This document shows, piece after piece, positions 34,104-45,146 of a stretch of DNA of 64,000 nucleotides. This DNA comes from Porpolomopsis calyptriformis (taxonomy: Eukaryota > Basidiomycota > Agaricomycetes > Agaricales > Hygrophoraceae): NCBI GenBank assembly GCA_951640195.1, contig OX621168.1:310001-374000 (forward strand), given 5' to 3'. The first letter of the stretch is position 1, and each line of letters starts with the position of its first letter. The position numbers and the translations under genes are program-made. The notes under the pieces are model-generated. The model did not search any database, had not been told where the DNA came from, and was given only the letters and a program-made list of their open reading frames with translations.

Positions 34104-37017
34104 TCACTCTTCCATAGCCTCCGAAGGAATATTCTGATCCTCCTTCCACAGCTCACACCACCTCGGGAAAACACGCTTATACAATGCCATGCAGACTGTG
34201 TCCATCTGATTGATGACGCCATCGAAGTGAGCCTTAAAGTATCCATGGGTACCAAGAGATTCACGGATGTGACCGGTCCGTCCGTACTTGGTGTGCAGCT
34301 GGATGGGTTTGAAGTATTGCACATCCTCTGAGCGAACGTGTTATCCGGAATAGAAAGAGAAAAAAAGACAACGGAGTAGACGGTACCCTTGTTGAAGAAC
34401 ATATATCGAACGGTGGATGTTTTTTTGTGAACCTTGAAGGGATGACCTGTCAGGATGACACGCTTTGCGATCACGCGCGTCGTATCAGTGTTGAGAAATG
34501 TACCCATTGCCATAAGTTGGGGCGCTAAGAAAGGATCGATCAGCCGAAGATCCGAGGGCCATGATTTCATTTGTGCCTACCCTGTGAGTCGGAGCTCTCT
34601 TTCAATAGCACGCAGGGTTGCTTGCCAAATGTGACAGGCCCAAAAGTCGTAGCAACACTAGTGACACCGCGGCGAAGGAACCGTTCAAATTTATGAACGT
34701 TGTTCACCCCCTTCCCACCCCCACGGGTATGCTGGCTGTAGATGGGCCTGATAAGTAGTCGCCGAGGCCCCACACACAACATGAGAGGGTCCTATCCAAC
34801 AACTGGAATTACAGAAGCAACACGGCCAGACCCATGGCACTTACCTTAGATTTTACAGACCCGCCGTACTCCGTATTTCGTTTCACCGTAAAGTTCAGCA
34901 CGGAGATTTTATGTTCGTGTTTAAACAACACGAATAAAACGAGAGGCCCAATGGAGGTAGTTTCCACCACGTTTTCGGGGACGTTTGATATGCACACCGT
35001 CACCCGAACGCCAGACTAGTCCCCCCGGTGGTTTCAGAAGCGAACAACAGGTTTCTCTGCGACACTCACCTGCACCGCGCCCACTTCTGCCTCTGTCTCC
35101 CGGCGAACATCGCGCTCAGTTCGCTTGAAATCCTCAAACTGGAAAATGCGGGCATAATCCCGAGGTAGATTTTCGTAAGGATCCCACGGACTAGTCCGAA
35201 ATGACTTCATGCCCCGGAAACGCTGGAAACGGACACGGGCAGGAATATCTTTCGGGGTGTCGAGTTCATCTGGAAACGCGGCATCATTTTCTTCTTCACG
35301 CTCCCGGTTTCGCCATGCCGTCAGCCTAGAGAAGAGTAAATCGGTATCTCGGAAATGGGTCTCAATGAAGGCCCGAACTGCTTAGCTTCCTCCTCCATGT
35401 CGAGGTCTTGGAAAGTGACGTGTTTCCCACTTTCTGTTTCCATTTCATGATCGTCTTCAGCCACCACGACATCATCTACTTGTTTTGTTTCATGGACCAT
35501 TTCTTCCTCGTCATCTTTCGTACCCATCTGACTCCCTTCTGCATCCTCGTCGTCCCATTGTTCATCGTCGCCGTCCGAATCGACGATCCAAGCCGCCTGG
35601 TACTCACTCATTCCTTTAGGGATTCGTTTCACAATTTTCGGTGTCGTTCCCTTCTTGGCATCGGGTAAACCCCCTGGGGCTCGTGAAGCATTTTCCGCAC
35701 TTGTCATTTCTTCCTCTGTAGGCCACGTTTGTTCGTTTGCAATGTCCTCAGGTTCATTTCTTGATACCAAAGAGTCTGCAGATGAGGGGTCCCGCTCCGC
35801 AAGCAGTGTAGGTTCTATATCCATTCCGTTCGAATCTCCTGGCTTTGATTTCCCGACGATTGGTGCCGACGTGATCTAAATCAAAATAAGTCTACTGGTC
35901 CAGCGAAAACAGCGAACCAGAACCACCTTTGAAATCTGGAAATCTCCATAGTTTGGGATATGGACGAGCCTGTCTGCGGAAAGAGATCCGCCGCGCACAA
36001 TCCCTGTCACTTTCAGAGTTCCATCTTCCCATTGAGTGCTCTCTCCGACAAGCCAAGTTCGCCCTTCCCTCCACCGCACTTCTCCTGGCAGGCCCTCGCA
36101 TAAAGCACGCACGGCATTCAGTCTGTCAGAACTGGCGTGTAGATCAAAGACTCTCGTCTGGGTAGGTACAAAATATTGGATGAAGGAGAGGAGGGATTTC
36201 ATGACCGATACGCGGGCTTTGGGGTCTAAGGAACCGTTTGAAGCCGCCAGTGTGACAACTGACGGAAGGCCTTGAGCCTGGAGGATTCTCAGGAGAACGT
36301 CCCCCCAGCTACTCACTTCCACAGTTGAGGATAAGATGAAGACAACATAATCAGCTGCCTTGCACGAGTCGAGGGCGACGTAAAGGTTGTTATATGGGAC
36401 ATTTATGAATTGAAGAGATGTTTTGAAGCGTTCTGCTCTGAGATGGTGCATTATTCGCAGGAGCTGCAGATCTAGACCCTGTGAGCCCACCTTACTATGT
36501 ACGGCCTATTGTCGGGAAAGTTGTCTGAAGGGCTTTCAAGCGATTCGACCAGAGATGATACCGTTTCTGAGGTTTGAACGTCTGGTGTGAGAGGTATAAC
36601 GGCAACTATGCGGGGAACTCCATTGGCACCGCTGAATATTCGTTTGGAGGCGATCAGCGCCTGGCGTTTTTGGGATTGAAGTTGTTTTGCATTGTTTTTG
36701 CGATTCAAGCGAACTTGGGCGGCAGTGGGAGGGGCTGAAGTTGTTGTTATCGGTTGGCGGTGTGTGCGGCCTGGGCGATAGAGTGAATACGTTAGGGAGC
36801 AGAACGGGAATGTCAACTCTTCGCTTTCCGATCTGCCGATTGCTCATTTCATGGGACCCACCTTTCGCTGTGTTTTTCAGCGACGATTTAGTCGCGTGTT
36901 TGGATTTAAAGCGTTTATTTTGCTGTGCAAACATTCGACAGCTGTATGAGAAACTTTAACACGACTTGCACGCACCTGTTTCAGCGCCCCAGGACGATGA
37001 TGGTGAGATCCAACCAT
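34104..37017 (-). CDS. TSR1: Ribosome biogenesis GTPase-like protein Tsr1
   Basis: Exon 1 is [14 protein letters not shown], spliced to [20 protein letters not shown], the canonical Tsr1/Bms1 N-terminus. [20 protein letters not shown], the degenerate GTPase-like domain, and an acidic linker ([17 protein letters not shown]) follow. The C-terminal part includes [46 protein letters not shown] and [20 protein letters not shown], and ends with [17 protein letters not shown]. Tsr1 acts in the nucleus and cytoplasm to mature 40S subunits (20S pre-rRNA processing). About seven short introns are required. It is divergent from PIG-U, with 67 bp between start codons. Confidence 0.92.
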
Positions 37018-37084
37018 GATTTCACAATGCGTCAAGGAGATGTATATATGAGCACGTGATCAAACACTCTTGAGGGCGTGGCCA
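37018..37084. promoter_or_regulatory. 67-bp divergent promoter gap, TSR1 and PIG-U
   Basis: The start codons of TSR1 (minus, 37017) and PIG-U (plus, 37085) are separated by 67 bp. It includes a TATATATGA stretch near 37043-37051. Confidence 0.6.
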
Positions 37085-38761
37085 ATGAAAGTCAATGCAC
37101 CTGTAGCCGTTGGGTCCTCCCTTGGGCTTACTTTTTTTGCCCCAGTGGTAGGAAGATTTCTCCTTGCACTGACATCTCTCCCAGATGCGCTCAGACACGA
37201 CCATCTACTCTCTTCACCACTTACTTCATATCTGCGGCGTAAGCAGATGGAACCTTTAACTCATCCACGAGACATTCACCTTTGTTATTCAGTGCAAGAA
37301 GGCATATATTTATTCAATAATGGAATTGATCCATACTCCGGTGGCGTTTTTCGTCATGTACGAACCTCGATCGACAACATATCCTCCTGTCAATTGACCT
37401 GTTACGCAGTCTCCGTTATTCCTAACACTCTTTACCACGGGTTTTCCAACCACGGGCATTGCATCTCCGATAATTTGGACCCTTTCCGATGTTCTGGGGG
37501 CGTGGGCTATGATTCGGATATGGCGAGCACGACAACGCGTGTCTGGAAGCACGAGAGATGGTTTGATTGCCGCAATGTATGTTTATTCATCGCACCCTCG
37601 ATGATGGGTCTCTGGGAAATCATGACTGGTTTCTCTGCGCAGGTATCTTTTAAATCCGTATTTGTTCCTCCCTACGCTCGCACTCTCCACCTCGTCTTTC
37701 GACAACACACTCACCCTTCTTTCGATCATGTGTGCCTGCCAAGGTACGCTTTATCACCCACAAAACCTTAGCTCTCGCTGATCTTCTCTCAAGGACAAAC
37801 ATCCGCATCACTCCTCGCATTAGCCTTCCTCGTCCAATTCTCGCTATCATCCATCCTCCTTCTCGCGCCCTTGCTTCTTCTCCTAATCAGCGAGCCTGTA
37901 TCGCGTCTAGCATCCCCTCAACCGTTTCCTGTCCCGCTGAGAAAAGCGTTGCCGCTCCTGGCAGAGTTCATAGCTTACTTTTCGGTCTTGACACTGGCAT
38001 CCACACTTGTTTCTGGTAGTTGGGCATGGATGCCGAAAACATGGGGCGCTGTGTGAGTATAGTCCCCACCACACTCACCGACATGCGTTGACCGAGGATA
38101 TCTACCAGACTCACACTCCCAGACTTGACGCCCAACACTGGCATGTGGTGGTATTTTTTCACGGAGATGTTCGATCACTTTCGGCCATTCTTCCTCATGG
38201 TTTTCTCTGTGAATTTGGCGGTCCATCCTACGATCGAAATCTGACGATATATATCTCTAGGTGCACCTTCTCATCTATATCGCCCCGATCTGCATAAAAT
38301 TCCAGTAAGGGTATACTACCATCGAGGTAATACTGATGTCGATTTGGCCGATATTAGGCATGACCCACTATACGCGACCTTTCTTCTGGTCGGTATACTG
38401 GGCACATTCAAGGCATATCCAACGCTTTCGGATCCTGGTCTGTTCTTGAGCATGATCGTTCTCTTCCCGGAGACATACCCATGTGAGTGATCTGCCTGAA
38501 AAGGGCGTGTCGTATATTCACATTTACCTAGATCTAGCAAGTCCCATCGTGACAGCACTCCTCCACCTTCACGCATCGCTCCTTCTTCCGTTGTTCCACC
38601 ACCTGTGGCTCACGACGGGGACAGGAAACGCCAACTTCTTCTATGCGTCCACGTTGGTGTTTGCGTGCTCGAATGCAGCAGCCCTGGTTGATTGTACATG
38701 GGCGGGATTGAGAATAGCTGTCGGGAAGCAGAGGAAGGAATACGAAGTAGTGCAAGAATAA
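37085..38761 (+). CDS. GPI transamidase subunit PIG-U (Gab1/Cdc91)
   Basis: The N-terminus is [18 protein letters not shown] with membrane segments, then [21 protein letters not shown] splice from CGGC|GTAAGC to TTCAG|TG gives [23 protein letters not shown] is followed after an intron by [11 protein letters not shown], a hydrophobic core, [40 protein letters not shown] and [20 protein letters not shown]. These are the conserved blocks of PIG-U. The protein is a polytopic ER subunit of the complex that attaches GPI anchors to proteins. The upstream ATG choice is moderately certain, since an in-frame earlier Met is not obvious. Confidence 0.9.
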
Positions 38762-38775
38762 TATACGAAAAAGAC

Positions 38776-38849
38776 TGAGTCGACCCAGGCTCGAACTGAG
38801 GACCTTCTGTGTGTTAGACAGATGCGATAACCAACTACGCCATCGACCC
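38776..38849 (-). tRNA. tRNA-Val (anticodon AAC)
   Basis: Read on the minus strand, the acceptor GGGTCGA pairs with TCGACTC (one G-U), followed by discriminator A. The D arm contains TAGTTGGTTA, the anticodon stem is TCTGT/ACAGA with loop CTAACAC (anticodon AAC), and the T arm is CTCAG-TTCGAGC-CTGGG. There is no intron and no encoded CCA, as expected in a eukaryote. It sits between PIG-U and PalC. Confidence 0.93.
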
Positions 38850-38900
38850 GTGTTCTTTTAGCGTGCTTCAACCACAAAGACATCGCCTTTGCCCCGAGCT

Positions 38901-40520
38901 ATGAGCATCTACCTGTACGAGCTCCCTACCACGGGAGCAATCTCCTTCTCAGACTACTGCATCGATCAAACTCCAAACGAGTTATACACCTCCCACATCT
39001 CCGACGCCACACAGGCGCGGGCGAACGTGCGGAACGAGCTCAAGGAGAGTAAACGCGCAGACCACGACGAAAAGGACCATCTCAAGCTTGTCAAGGTCCG
39101 TTGTTATCTCTCTTGTCTGGCACGATATTGAAAGGAGAAACCGAAGTGCTGACTCCATCGAATGCGTGAGTTAGGTTCTTGACGAATACATTCCCCAATT
39201 ACACGGGATCATGAACTGCGTCTCTAGCGGCGAAATCACTCTCAGATCAGAACCCAGTCCGTCCTTTCATTCTCTCATTCAACTGCTAACAATGATTCCC
39301 TCAAGTATTCAGCTGGCGAACGACGCTTTCCGCCAACCTATTCAACACCTCCCCTCGCCTATCCCTGCCCTCTCTCCATGCCGACCTCGCCTCCTCCGTG
39401 CTCAGCTACGCCTTCGCACTCTCCAACCTCGCGCGCTCGACGGTGGCCTCCCTCGGCGGGTACGAACGCGAGCGCGGGATCTCCGACGTCGGTCGCAAGG
39501 CTAAAGACGAGAAGCTCAATTTCGCGGTGACGTTGCTCTGTCGGGCCAGCGGTGTCTTTTCTTGTATGAGCGAGAAGGTGTTATTGGAATGGCAGAACGA
39601 TGCGAGTGTCGGTCGCGTGAACAGACCGCCAGATCTCGATCGGGATGTCAACATGGGTCTATCCAAGTACGTTGCTTTCAATCACATCCCGCGGTCGCTT
39701 CCGGAACTTTTTTTTTGGTTAGGATGGCGCTGGCAGATGCACAAAGTCTAGCTATTCGCAAGTTACTCTCCAAAGCGGTTTATGATAGTACGGTGACGCC
39801 CGGCCCACCACTACCGAGATCACATCCTTCGCCGATGTTGATCGCAAAGCTCCACCTCGAATGTGCCTCTCTCTATTCGTCCGCACTTTCTCTCGCCCAA
39901 TTACCGTCCAGCAAGGCGACTACGACCAGTCCACCGTCCTCTGGAACAGACTCGGAAGTCACGGCAGAACTGAGGCGGTATTTGTCCGACGAGGCCTTGT
40001 TTCATGGTGCCCTGGCCCGGAAGTGGCTGGGTGTTGATCTAGGTGAGAATGGAGGAGATGAGAAGAGCGGGGAGGCTGTGGGATTTTTGTCTTGGGCAAA
40101 GAAACAGCTAGAGGAGTCGAAGGAGGGGGGGAGAGGATTTGCGCTCGGTAAGGAGAAGGAGGCGAAGGATCGAAGGAAGGAAAAGGTGCAGGAAGAATTG
40201 GAGAGTGTGACGGCTTTCTTGAGGCATTACAAAAGGATCAATGACACGGTGAGTCCGTGGGTATGTTGAATGTAGGGTTTTTTGTTTGAATGGCGCGACA
40301 GCTCTCACTCCGACCGGTCCCTGCGCAAAATGACTTGCAGGCATATGTTCCGGCTGGTAGGCTGGCGGTTGTTGCTCAGGCGTTTGTGTTACCTGTTCCT
40401 GCGTTCGGGCCAGGGTCTGTGGAATACGTTCGGCAGCAGGCGGAAGGGCTGGATGTCGACTCTGAGGCAAGTTCTGCAGCGGCGAAAGCAAAGTATGTTG
40501 GTGCGGGTGCATATTTCTAG
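38901..40520 (+). CDS. palC: pH-response regulator PalC, BRO1 domain
   Basis: The start is MSIYLYELPTTGAISFSDYC. Exons follow with VLDEYIPQLHGIMNCV, SLHADLASSVLSYAFALSNL, ARSTVASLGGYERERGISDV, GRKAKDEKLNFAVTLLCRAS, ADAQSLAIRKLLSKAVYDST, KLHLECASLYSSALSLAQL, and a charged helical region near 40.1-40.2 kb. The C-terminus is ALVAQ-like (RLAVVAQAFVLPVPAFGPGS) and ends KYVGAGAYF. A helical BRO1 fold with this ending is diagnostic for PalC, which binds ESCRT-III (Vps32) at cortical sites in the fungal Pal/Rim alkaline pH signalling pathway. It is convergent with the HAD gene, with 28 bp between stops. Confidence 0.87.
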
Positions 40521-40548
40521 CCGTATTGAAATGTAATTCTATTTACAA

Positions 40549-41431
40549 TTATTCTGTATCGTACGGAGGTAAGCCCCAGTGTTCGGGTACGAATTCCTCG
40601 AGAGAGTGGAGGGTCTGATCAGGTTTCTCGATGCCTGAATAATCGAGAGCGAGGATGTTTGGATCTGGGACCCAAACGACTGAAGGATTGGGAGTGAGAG
40701 GGGAGAAGATAAATGATGGCTGGAACGGACCGGACATGCCAGCTCTCTTGCCTGCCTGCATGCCGAGAACAGCATCCTCAAACACCAACCCTCTCCGTCT
40801 TTCTTCCCTCTCGACATCCGAGCACTGGCTGTCGTCGTCGTCGGAGGAGCCGACGGGTCTGCCGAGCTTATCGCGTGCGGCGAGTAAGAAAATATCAGGG
40901 GCGGGTTTGGGGCGGGCGGAGTGGTCGTCGGAACAGACGACGCGGGTGTCGAAGCAGTCGAAGACGGCGGGCAGGTTCTGTGTTTTGAGGGTAAAGTGGT
41001 GTCGGGATGAGCCGGTGGCGATGGCGATGGGGATGTGGTGGGAGTGGAGGTGGCGGACGAGCTTGTGGACGGCTGGGAGGAGGGAGACTGTAGGCCAGAG
41101 GGTGTCCTGGAGGAGGTCGCGCTCGGCGAGGTAGGCGTCGATGGAGAGGGGGATGTCGGGGAAGAAGGAGAGGAGGTGGGCGGCGGCTTGGCGGTCGGCT
41201 AGGGGGTGATGTTAATAGGTGATGAGGATTGGGGGGGGATGACGGACGTTTTCCCATGAGGCCGGCTTTTATGTGCCAGGACATGGACTTGCCATACCTT
41301 TCGAGGATGGTATCTGGAGAGAGGTGTGAGAGGGGGAGATGAAGGGAGATGAACTGACTGGTGACTTGGGTGTAGATGGTTTCGGAGTCTATGATCAGGC
41401 CGTCGAGGTCGAAGAGGACGTATTGAATCAT
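40549..41431 (-). CDS. HAD-superfamily phosphatase (HDHD1/GS1-like)
   Basis: The N-terminus MIQYVLFDLDGLIIDSETIY has the DxD nucleophile motif of HAD hydrolases. ERYGKSMSWHIKAGLMGK forms the cap. The motif II region reads IPIAIATGSSRHHFTLKTQ, motif III uses RPKPAPDIFLLAA, and motif IV is GLVFEDAVLGMQAGKRAGM. The order matches HDHD1/GS1-type pseudouridine-5'-phosphatase and DOG2-like sugar phosphatases, so a small phosphorylated metabolite is the likely substrate; which one is unknown. A Ser/Asp-rich insert (SSDDDDSQCSDVEREERRR) precedes motif IV. Two introns lie in the first third. Confidence 0.88.
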
Positions 41432-41462
41432 GAGAGAGGCTTGAAAAGGAAAGAGGGTAGCT
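41432..41462. promoter_or_regulatory. 31-bp divergent gap, HAD phosphatase and glutaredoxin
   Basis: Only 31 bp separate the two start codons on opposite strands. Transcription start sites must therefore lie inside the opposite gene's 5' region, or 5' UTRs must be almost absent. Confidence 0.7.
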
Positions 41463-42236
41463 ATGGATAACCACCATCGAAAGCACAGTCTTGGAGCGTT
41501 CACTGGTGTATACCGTCGACGTCGAATAACATGGTGCATCCTGATCACATTCGCGGTCGTGTTTTTGTTCGGTGCGCCGTGGGAGCTGCCGAGTTACCTG
41601 AAGGACATCGATTACGGGCTCTCTCGGGCGAACATCGCGAAGCTGGTACGGACGAAGTCGGGTGAATCTGTGGACGAGATTTACGGGCTGTTGTATCTGG
41701 TGACGAGGGAGGACGATCGACGGCTCGGGGAGGATGTGGGTGTTGAGCAGATTGATCTTGGGTCTTACGCGGGCGGGGATGGGAGTGTGAATTGGGAAGA
41801 GGAGATGAAGGATTTGAACGAGAGGTACCCTGTGGTTGTGTTCAGCAAGGTGGGTGTGTTCGTCGACTCCCGTTGACCATTTGACTAACGATTACAGACG
41901 TATTGTCCGTGAGTGAAATTCACTGGTACGTATGGATTGATTCTATTCGGTACAGATACTCGAAGAAAGCGAAAGAATTAATCGAAAAGCACGAATTAAA
42001 GCTACCACCTAAAGTGATCGAGGTCGATTTACGTGGTTTGTTACCTTTCTATATTATATCGAACTTGAACTGAGACTGTTTTAGATGACTCTGATCTAAT
42101 CAAAATCATACTTTATCGGCTGACCGGTCGTGATACGTTTCCAAACGTACTCGTCAAAGGGAAGACTATCGGCGGATATGACCAACTTGTTAAACTCGAT
42201 GCTGACCATGAACTTGCTCGTATTTTAACCTCTTGA
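41463..42236 (+). CDS. Membrane-anchored glutaredoxin (Grx6/Grx7-like), CPYS active site
   Basis: A basic N-terminus is followed by one signal-anchor helix (ITWCILITFAVVFLFG), so the protein is probably type II with a lumenal catalytic domain. The stem is helical. The glutaredoxin fold begins YPVVVFSK, continues over an 11-nt exon (41898-41908) that encodes Thr-Tyr-Cys and part of Pro, and resumes YSKKAKELIEKHELKLPPKV. IEVDLR, DDSDLIKIILYRLTGRDTFP, NVLVKGKTIGGYDQLVKL and ARILTS complete the domain. CPYS, the TFP cis-proline and GGYDQL (glutathione site) are all intact. Yeast Grx6/7 work in the early secretory pathway; that location is inferred here. Confidence 0.88.
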
Positions 42237-42322
42237 ATATTACTCTTCTTTCAATGTCACTCATTTTATCTTCATGTCTTATCAACCCCGGTTCACTCAA
42301 CGAATCTTCCCCTTCACGACCC

Positions 42323-43109
42323 ATGCTCGTCCCAAAGTCAATTCACCGTACAACCTTCTTCGCTCTTTTTACCCTCCTCGCACTCTCCATTTACATCTTC
42401 CTACTCCCAAAGCCGACCTTCACCCTTTCCCCTTTCGCCTTCCCCCGCCCCATCCCCCACCGCAACCCAATCGTACAAAAATTTTACCATACTAATGCCC
42501 TCCCTCTTCGGCTTAACCAGACTCAGGAGTTGGCTGCACTCACCGCCTTTCTCGCCAGCCTCTCCCAGAATGTCATCCCGCTCAGCGTAGACCCAAAACA
42601 GCCGATCGACCCCCAACTCGTGCTCGACTTTGATACACGCAGCCCCAGAGCGTCCGAAGAGCTACAGGTCATGGTAGACGATGTATGGGTTCAGAATCCT
42701 ATCGTCCTCTACTCAAAGGTACCTTCCTCCTCCCCTTTCTCTCAACCCCCTTCTCACCCCCTACAGTTCTATTCACCCGCATCCCGAGAGATCAAAGCCC
42801 TTCTCGCGAGCATGAACTTGTTCCCGGAACCCACCATCTTTGACGTCGATCTCAGAGGTCCCTTCCTTCCCTCCCAATTTAACACACTCTCAAAACACTT
42901 TTTTTTCAGATGACTCTACCGTACTCACCCCGCTCCTCCTCCGACTCACCCACTCCCCAGAACTCCCCGTCCTTCTGATCGGCGGTCAGTATGTCGGTCC
43001 CCTCCAACACATCCGCGATCTCCAGGTCACCACCGAACTTCAGCGGATGCTCACCACCGCTGGCGCAGTCGTAGATGGCGGAAAGAAGAAGAAGAAAGGA
43101 AGAAAATAG
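42323..43109 (+). CDS. Glutaredoxin-like membrane protein lacking the catalytic cysteine
   Basis: A tandem paralogue of the preceding gene. A signal-anchor (TTFFALFTLLALSIYIFLL) leads a stem and then NPIVLYSK. After a 48-nt intron in the same position as in the paralogue the sequence is FYSPASREIKALLASMNLFP, then IFDVDLR. A second conserved intron precedes DDSTVLTPLLLRLTHSPELP, VLLIGGQYVGPLQ and a basic tail. Aligned with TYCPYS of its neighbour, the active site reads FYSPAS, so Cys is replaced by Ser and redox activity is unlikely. A further upstream ATG at 42254 would add 23 residues but leaves just 17 bp after the previous stop. ATG 42323 is preferred. Confidence 0.75.
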
Positions 43110-45146
43110 TTTGCCTAATCTAGATCACACACCCCTCACGACTCACCACGATCCCGCAATAACACCTCAGCCGAACTCCCCCCCCGTTTTAAACTCGTTC
43201 GCGCTCTCGTTATGGACATTTAACTTTATCCGCCCCGACCCTAATCCCCTCCCTTCTCCCATTCTTCATACCCGCATAGAATCACCCTCATCGATCGGAC
43301 CCTCATATTACTGTATTCACCCTGTTTAGAGTACATGTCGGATTCTAACCGTTGGAGTCTAAACCCTTTTAAATTCAAATTATATTATGCTTCCAGTGAC
43401 TCCTGGTTGGAAATGAGACAACCAGATATCTCATTCCCTGAGCTAAAGGGAGGGGCCAAGCAGCGGAACAGACGCAAACGGCAACGGAGACGGGGTCAAC
43501 AATAAGAAGGCCGTAAGTTTTTATGGTGGCCCCTTGGCGTGAGAGGAATGGGTGCCAAGAAATGAATCCAGAATGTCAACGCAGTCTGTCCCACCCACAG
43601 CCCTGAACCGGTACCACCTGGCAGCGACCATGCGTGAGTCCGGGAATAGCTCGACCGTGGCTCTCTTGAAGGCAGTGGAAATTTGATTGATACTGAGGCA
43701 GCAGCATATAGCAGAGTTATCCGATTGAGGAGGTTGCCTCTGGGCTTGAATTGCAATCCTTTTTGAGTAGGGGGAAAGATACAGGAGGCGAAAACTCTGG
43801 CGCGAGTCAAGAGCAAGGCCTGCTGAGTCGATAAGCACGACCTGAGCCATGGGAGTCCCGAACCCCCCAGTCTGCAAGAATTCCTCGTCCCAAGGTGGAT
43901 TTGGATGTTTGCGGGGGCTGATATGCAATTCCAGCTTTTTGCCACGCATCTTGGTGCTCAGGGGATCAAGAGCCGCGTACCGTCAATGATGTCGACAACT
44001 CTATTCACGGGTAGAATCCGCGAGAGGCTGCGTAACAAGAATGGTGGCGGCGCGCGTTCGATGATGTTGGTCTTGCGATCCCACGGCTTTCGCGAACCGC
44101 TTGGGTGGAAGAAGCGTGGCTCGATGTGATCAACTAACTCTGGACCCCACACGCCTTCAGCGACTGCAAGACTTGCCACTCGAGCATCCAGACGTGAGCT
44201 GGGAACTCGGTCGCCCATTTGATCGCTACGAATTTCCGAATTCGGTGCCCCTGCATCGTCATCGCCCGAGAATGCAGTCGCAGGAACGCCCAGTAGAATG
44301 AGTGTACCCCGACATGCGATGCCATCTGCAACATACAAGGCCTCGCCTCCGATTCCATATACGCCATAGTAGACATTGTTGTGAATGCTAAACTTGTATA
44401 TGCGGTGGTGAACGGTAACATGCGGGTCACGGAGAGCAGAAAAGTTTGAAAGTGGACTTGTCGTGTCCTAGATCCACCTGGATGATACCGGAACGGTCTG
44501 CACACCAGAGAGTCACGCTGGAGCCATGATGGATATGTTCAATGGACACTTGAGCGGCTCGTTGATTTTAGCGTAAGCATGCTGCTCGTTGTGCTTGCGG
44601 CCATAGACTCCGGATATTACTGTATGCTCGATGCATGGGCGACATCGGGACAGACAGGGACAATGATTGAGGCACGACATCCGCCAATGTAGTAGAGATC
44701 ACGGCGAATGGCAGTTATATCCAGACGGCGGTCACGCATGAAACCAGGTGGCGGGGCGTGCGAAGGCCATTGAAGAAAGACCCTCTTGAAAAGGATTCAT
44801 GAACGACAAGACTTTCATGAGAATGACGCACTTTTCGACGACGGCTGTTCAGCCGTTCAGTCAGGATACCCTCTGCTTTCCTCGGGTTCATTGGGTCGTA
44901 TCGTATCGTAAATCGCTCAAATCGAGATTCCACTCCCCAGGAACATCATTAGGAATTGCTCTTTCTTCGCTCGCTGAGTGATGAATTTCGCAGGTTCGCG
45001 CCTTGGATACAGCTCCGTGCTCGAAGTTCACCCGTCCGAGGAATGACTAGCCCCAGCGGCGAGCTAATGCTGGTTTCCCCGGTGGCTGTGCCCGGAAAGT
45101 GTAGGTGTTGCAGTCACGTGGCTCACATACTCTCAACCTCAAGTTC
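43110..45146 (-). pseudogene. Unrecognised stretch with possible decayed minus-strand gene
   Basis: On the minus strand, several protein-like segments appear in alternating frames: GVYGIGGEALYVADGIACRG with RLDARVASLAVAEGVWGPEL, then ERAPPPFLLRSLSRILPVNR (about 43.96-44.4 kb), and KLELHISPRKHPNPPWDEEF with AQVVLIDSAGLALDSRQSFR (about 43.7-43.95 kb). Upstream, 44.5-45.0 kb has short coding-like pieces broken by stops. I could not place them in a family. They may be a fast-evolving multi-exon gene or a pseudogene. Nothing convincing lies at 43110-43500. Confidence 0.35.

Noticed and set aside
43496..44505. Identification of the 43.5-44.5 kb segments as a fungal FunK1-type kinase
   Set aside because: No kinase motifs (HRD, DFG, glycine loop) could be found, so the family was left unnamed.
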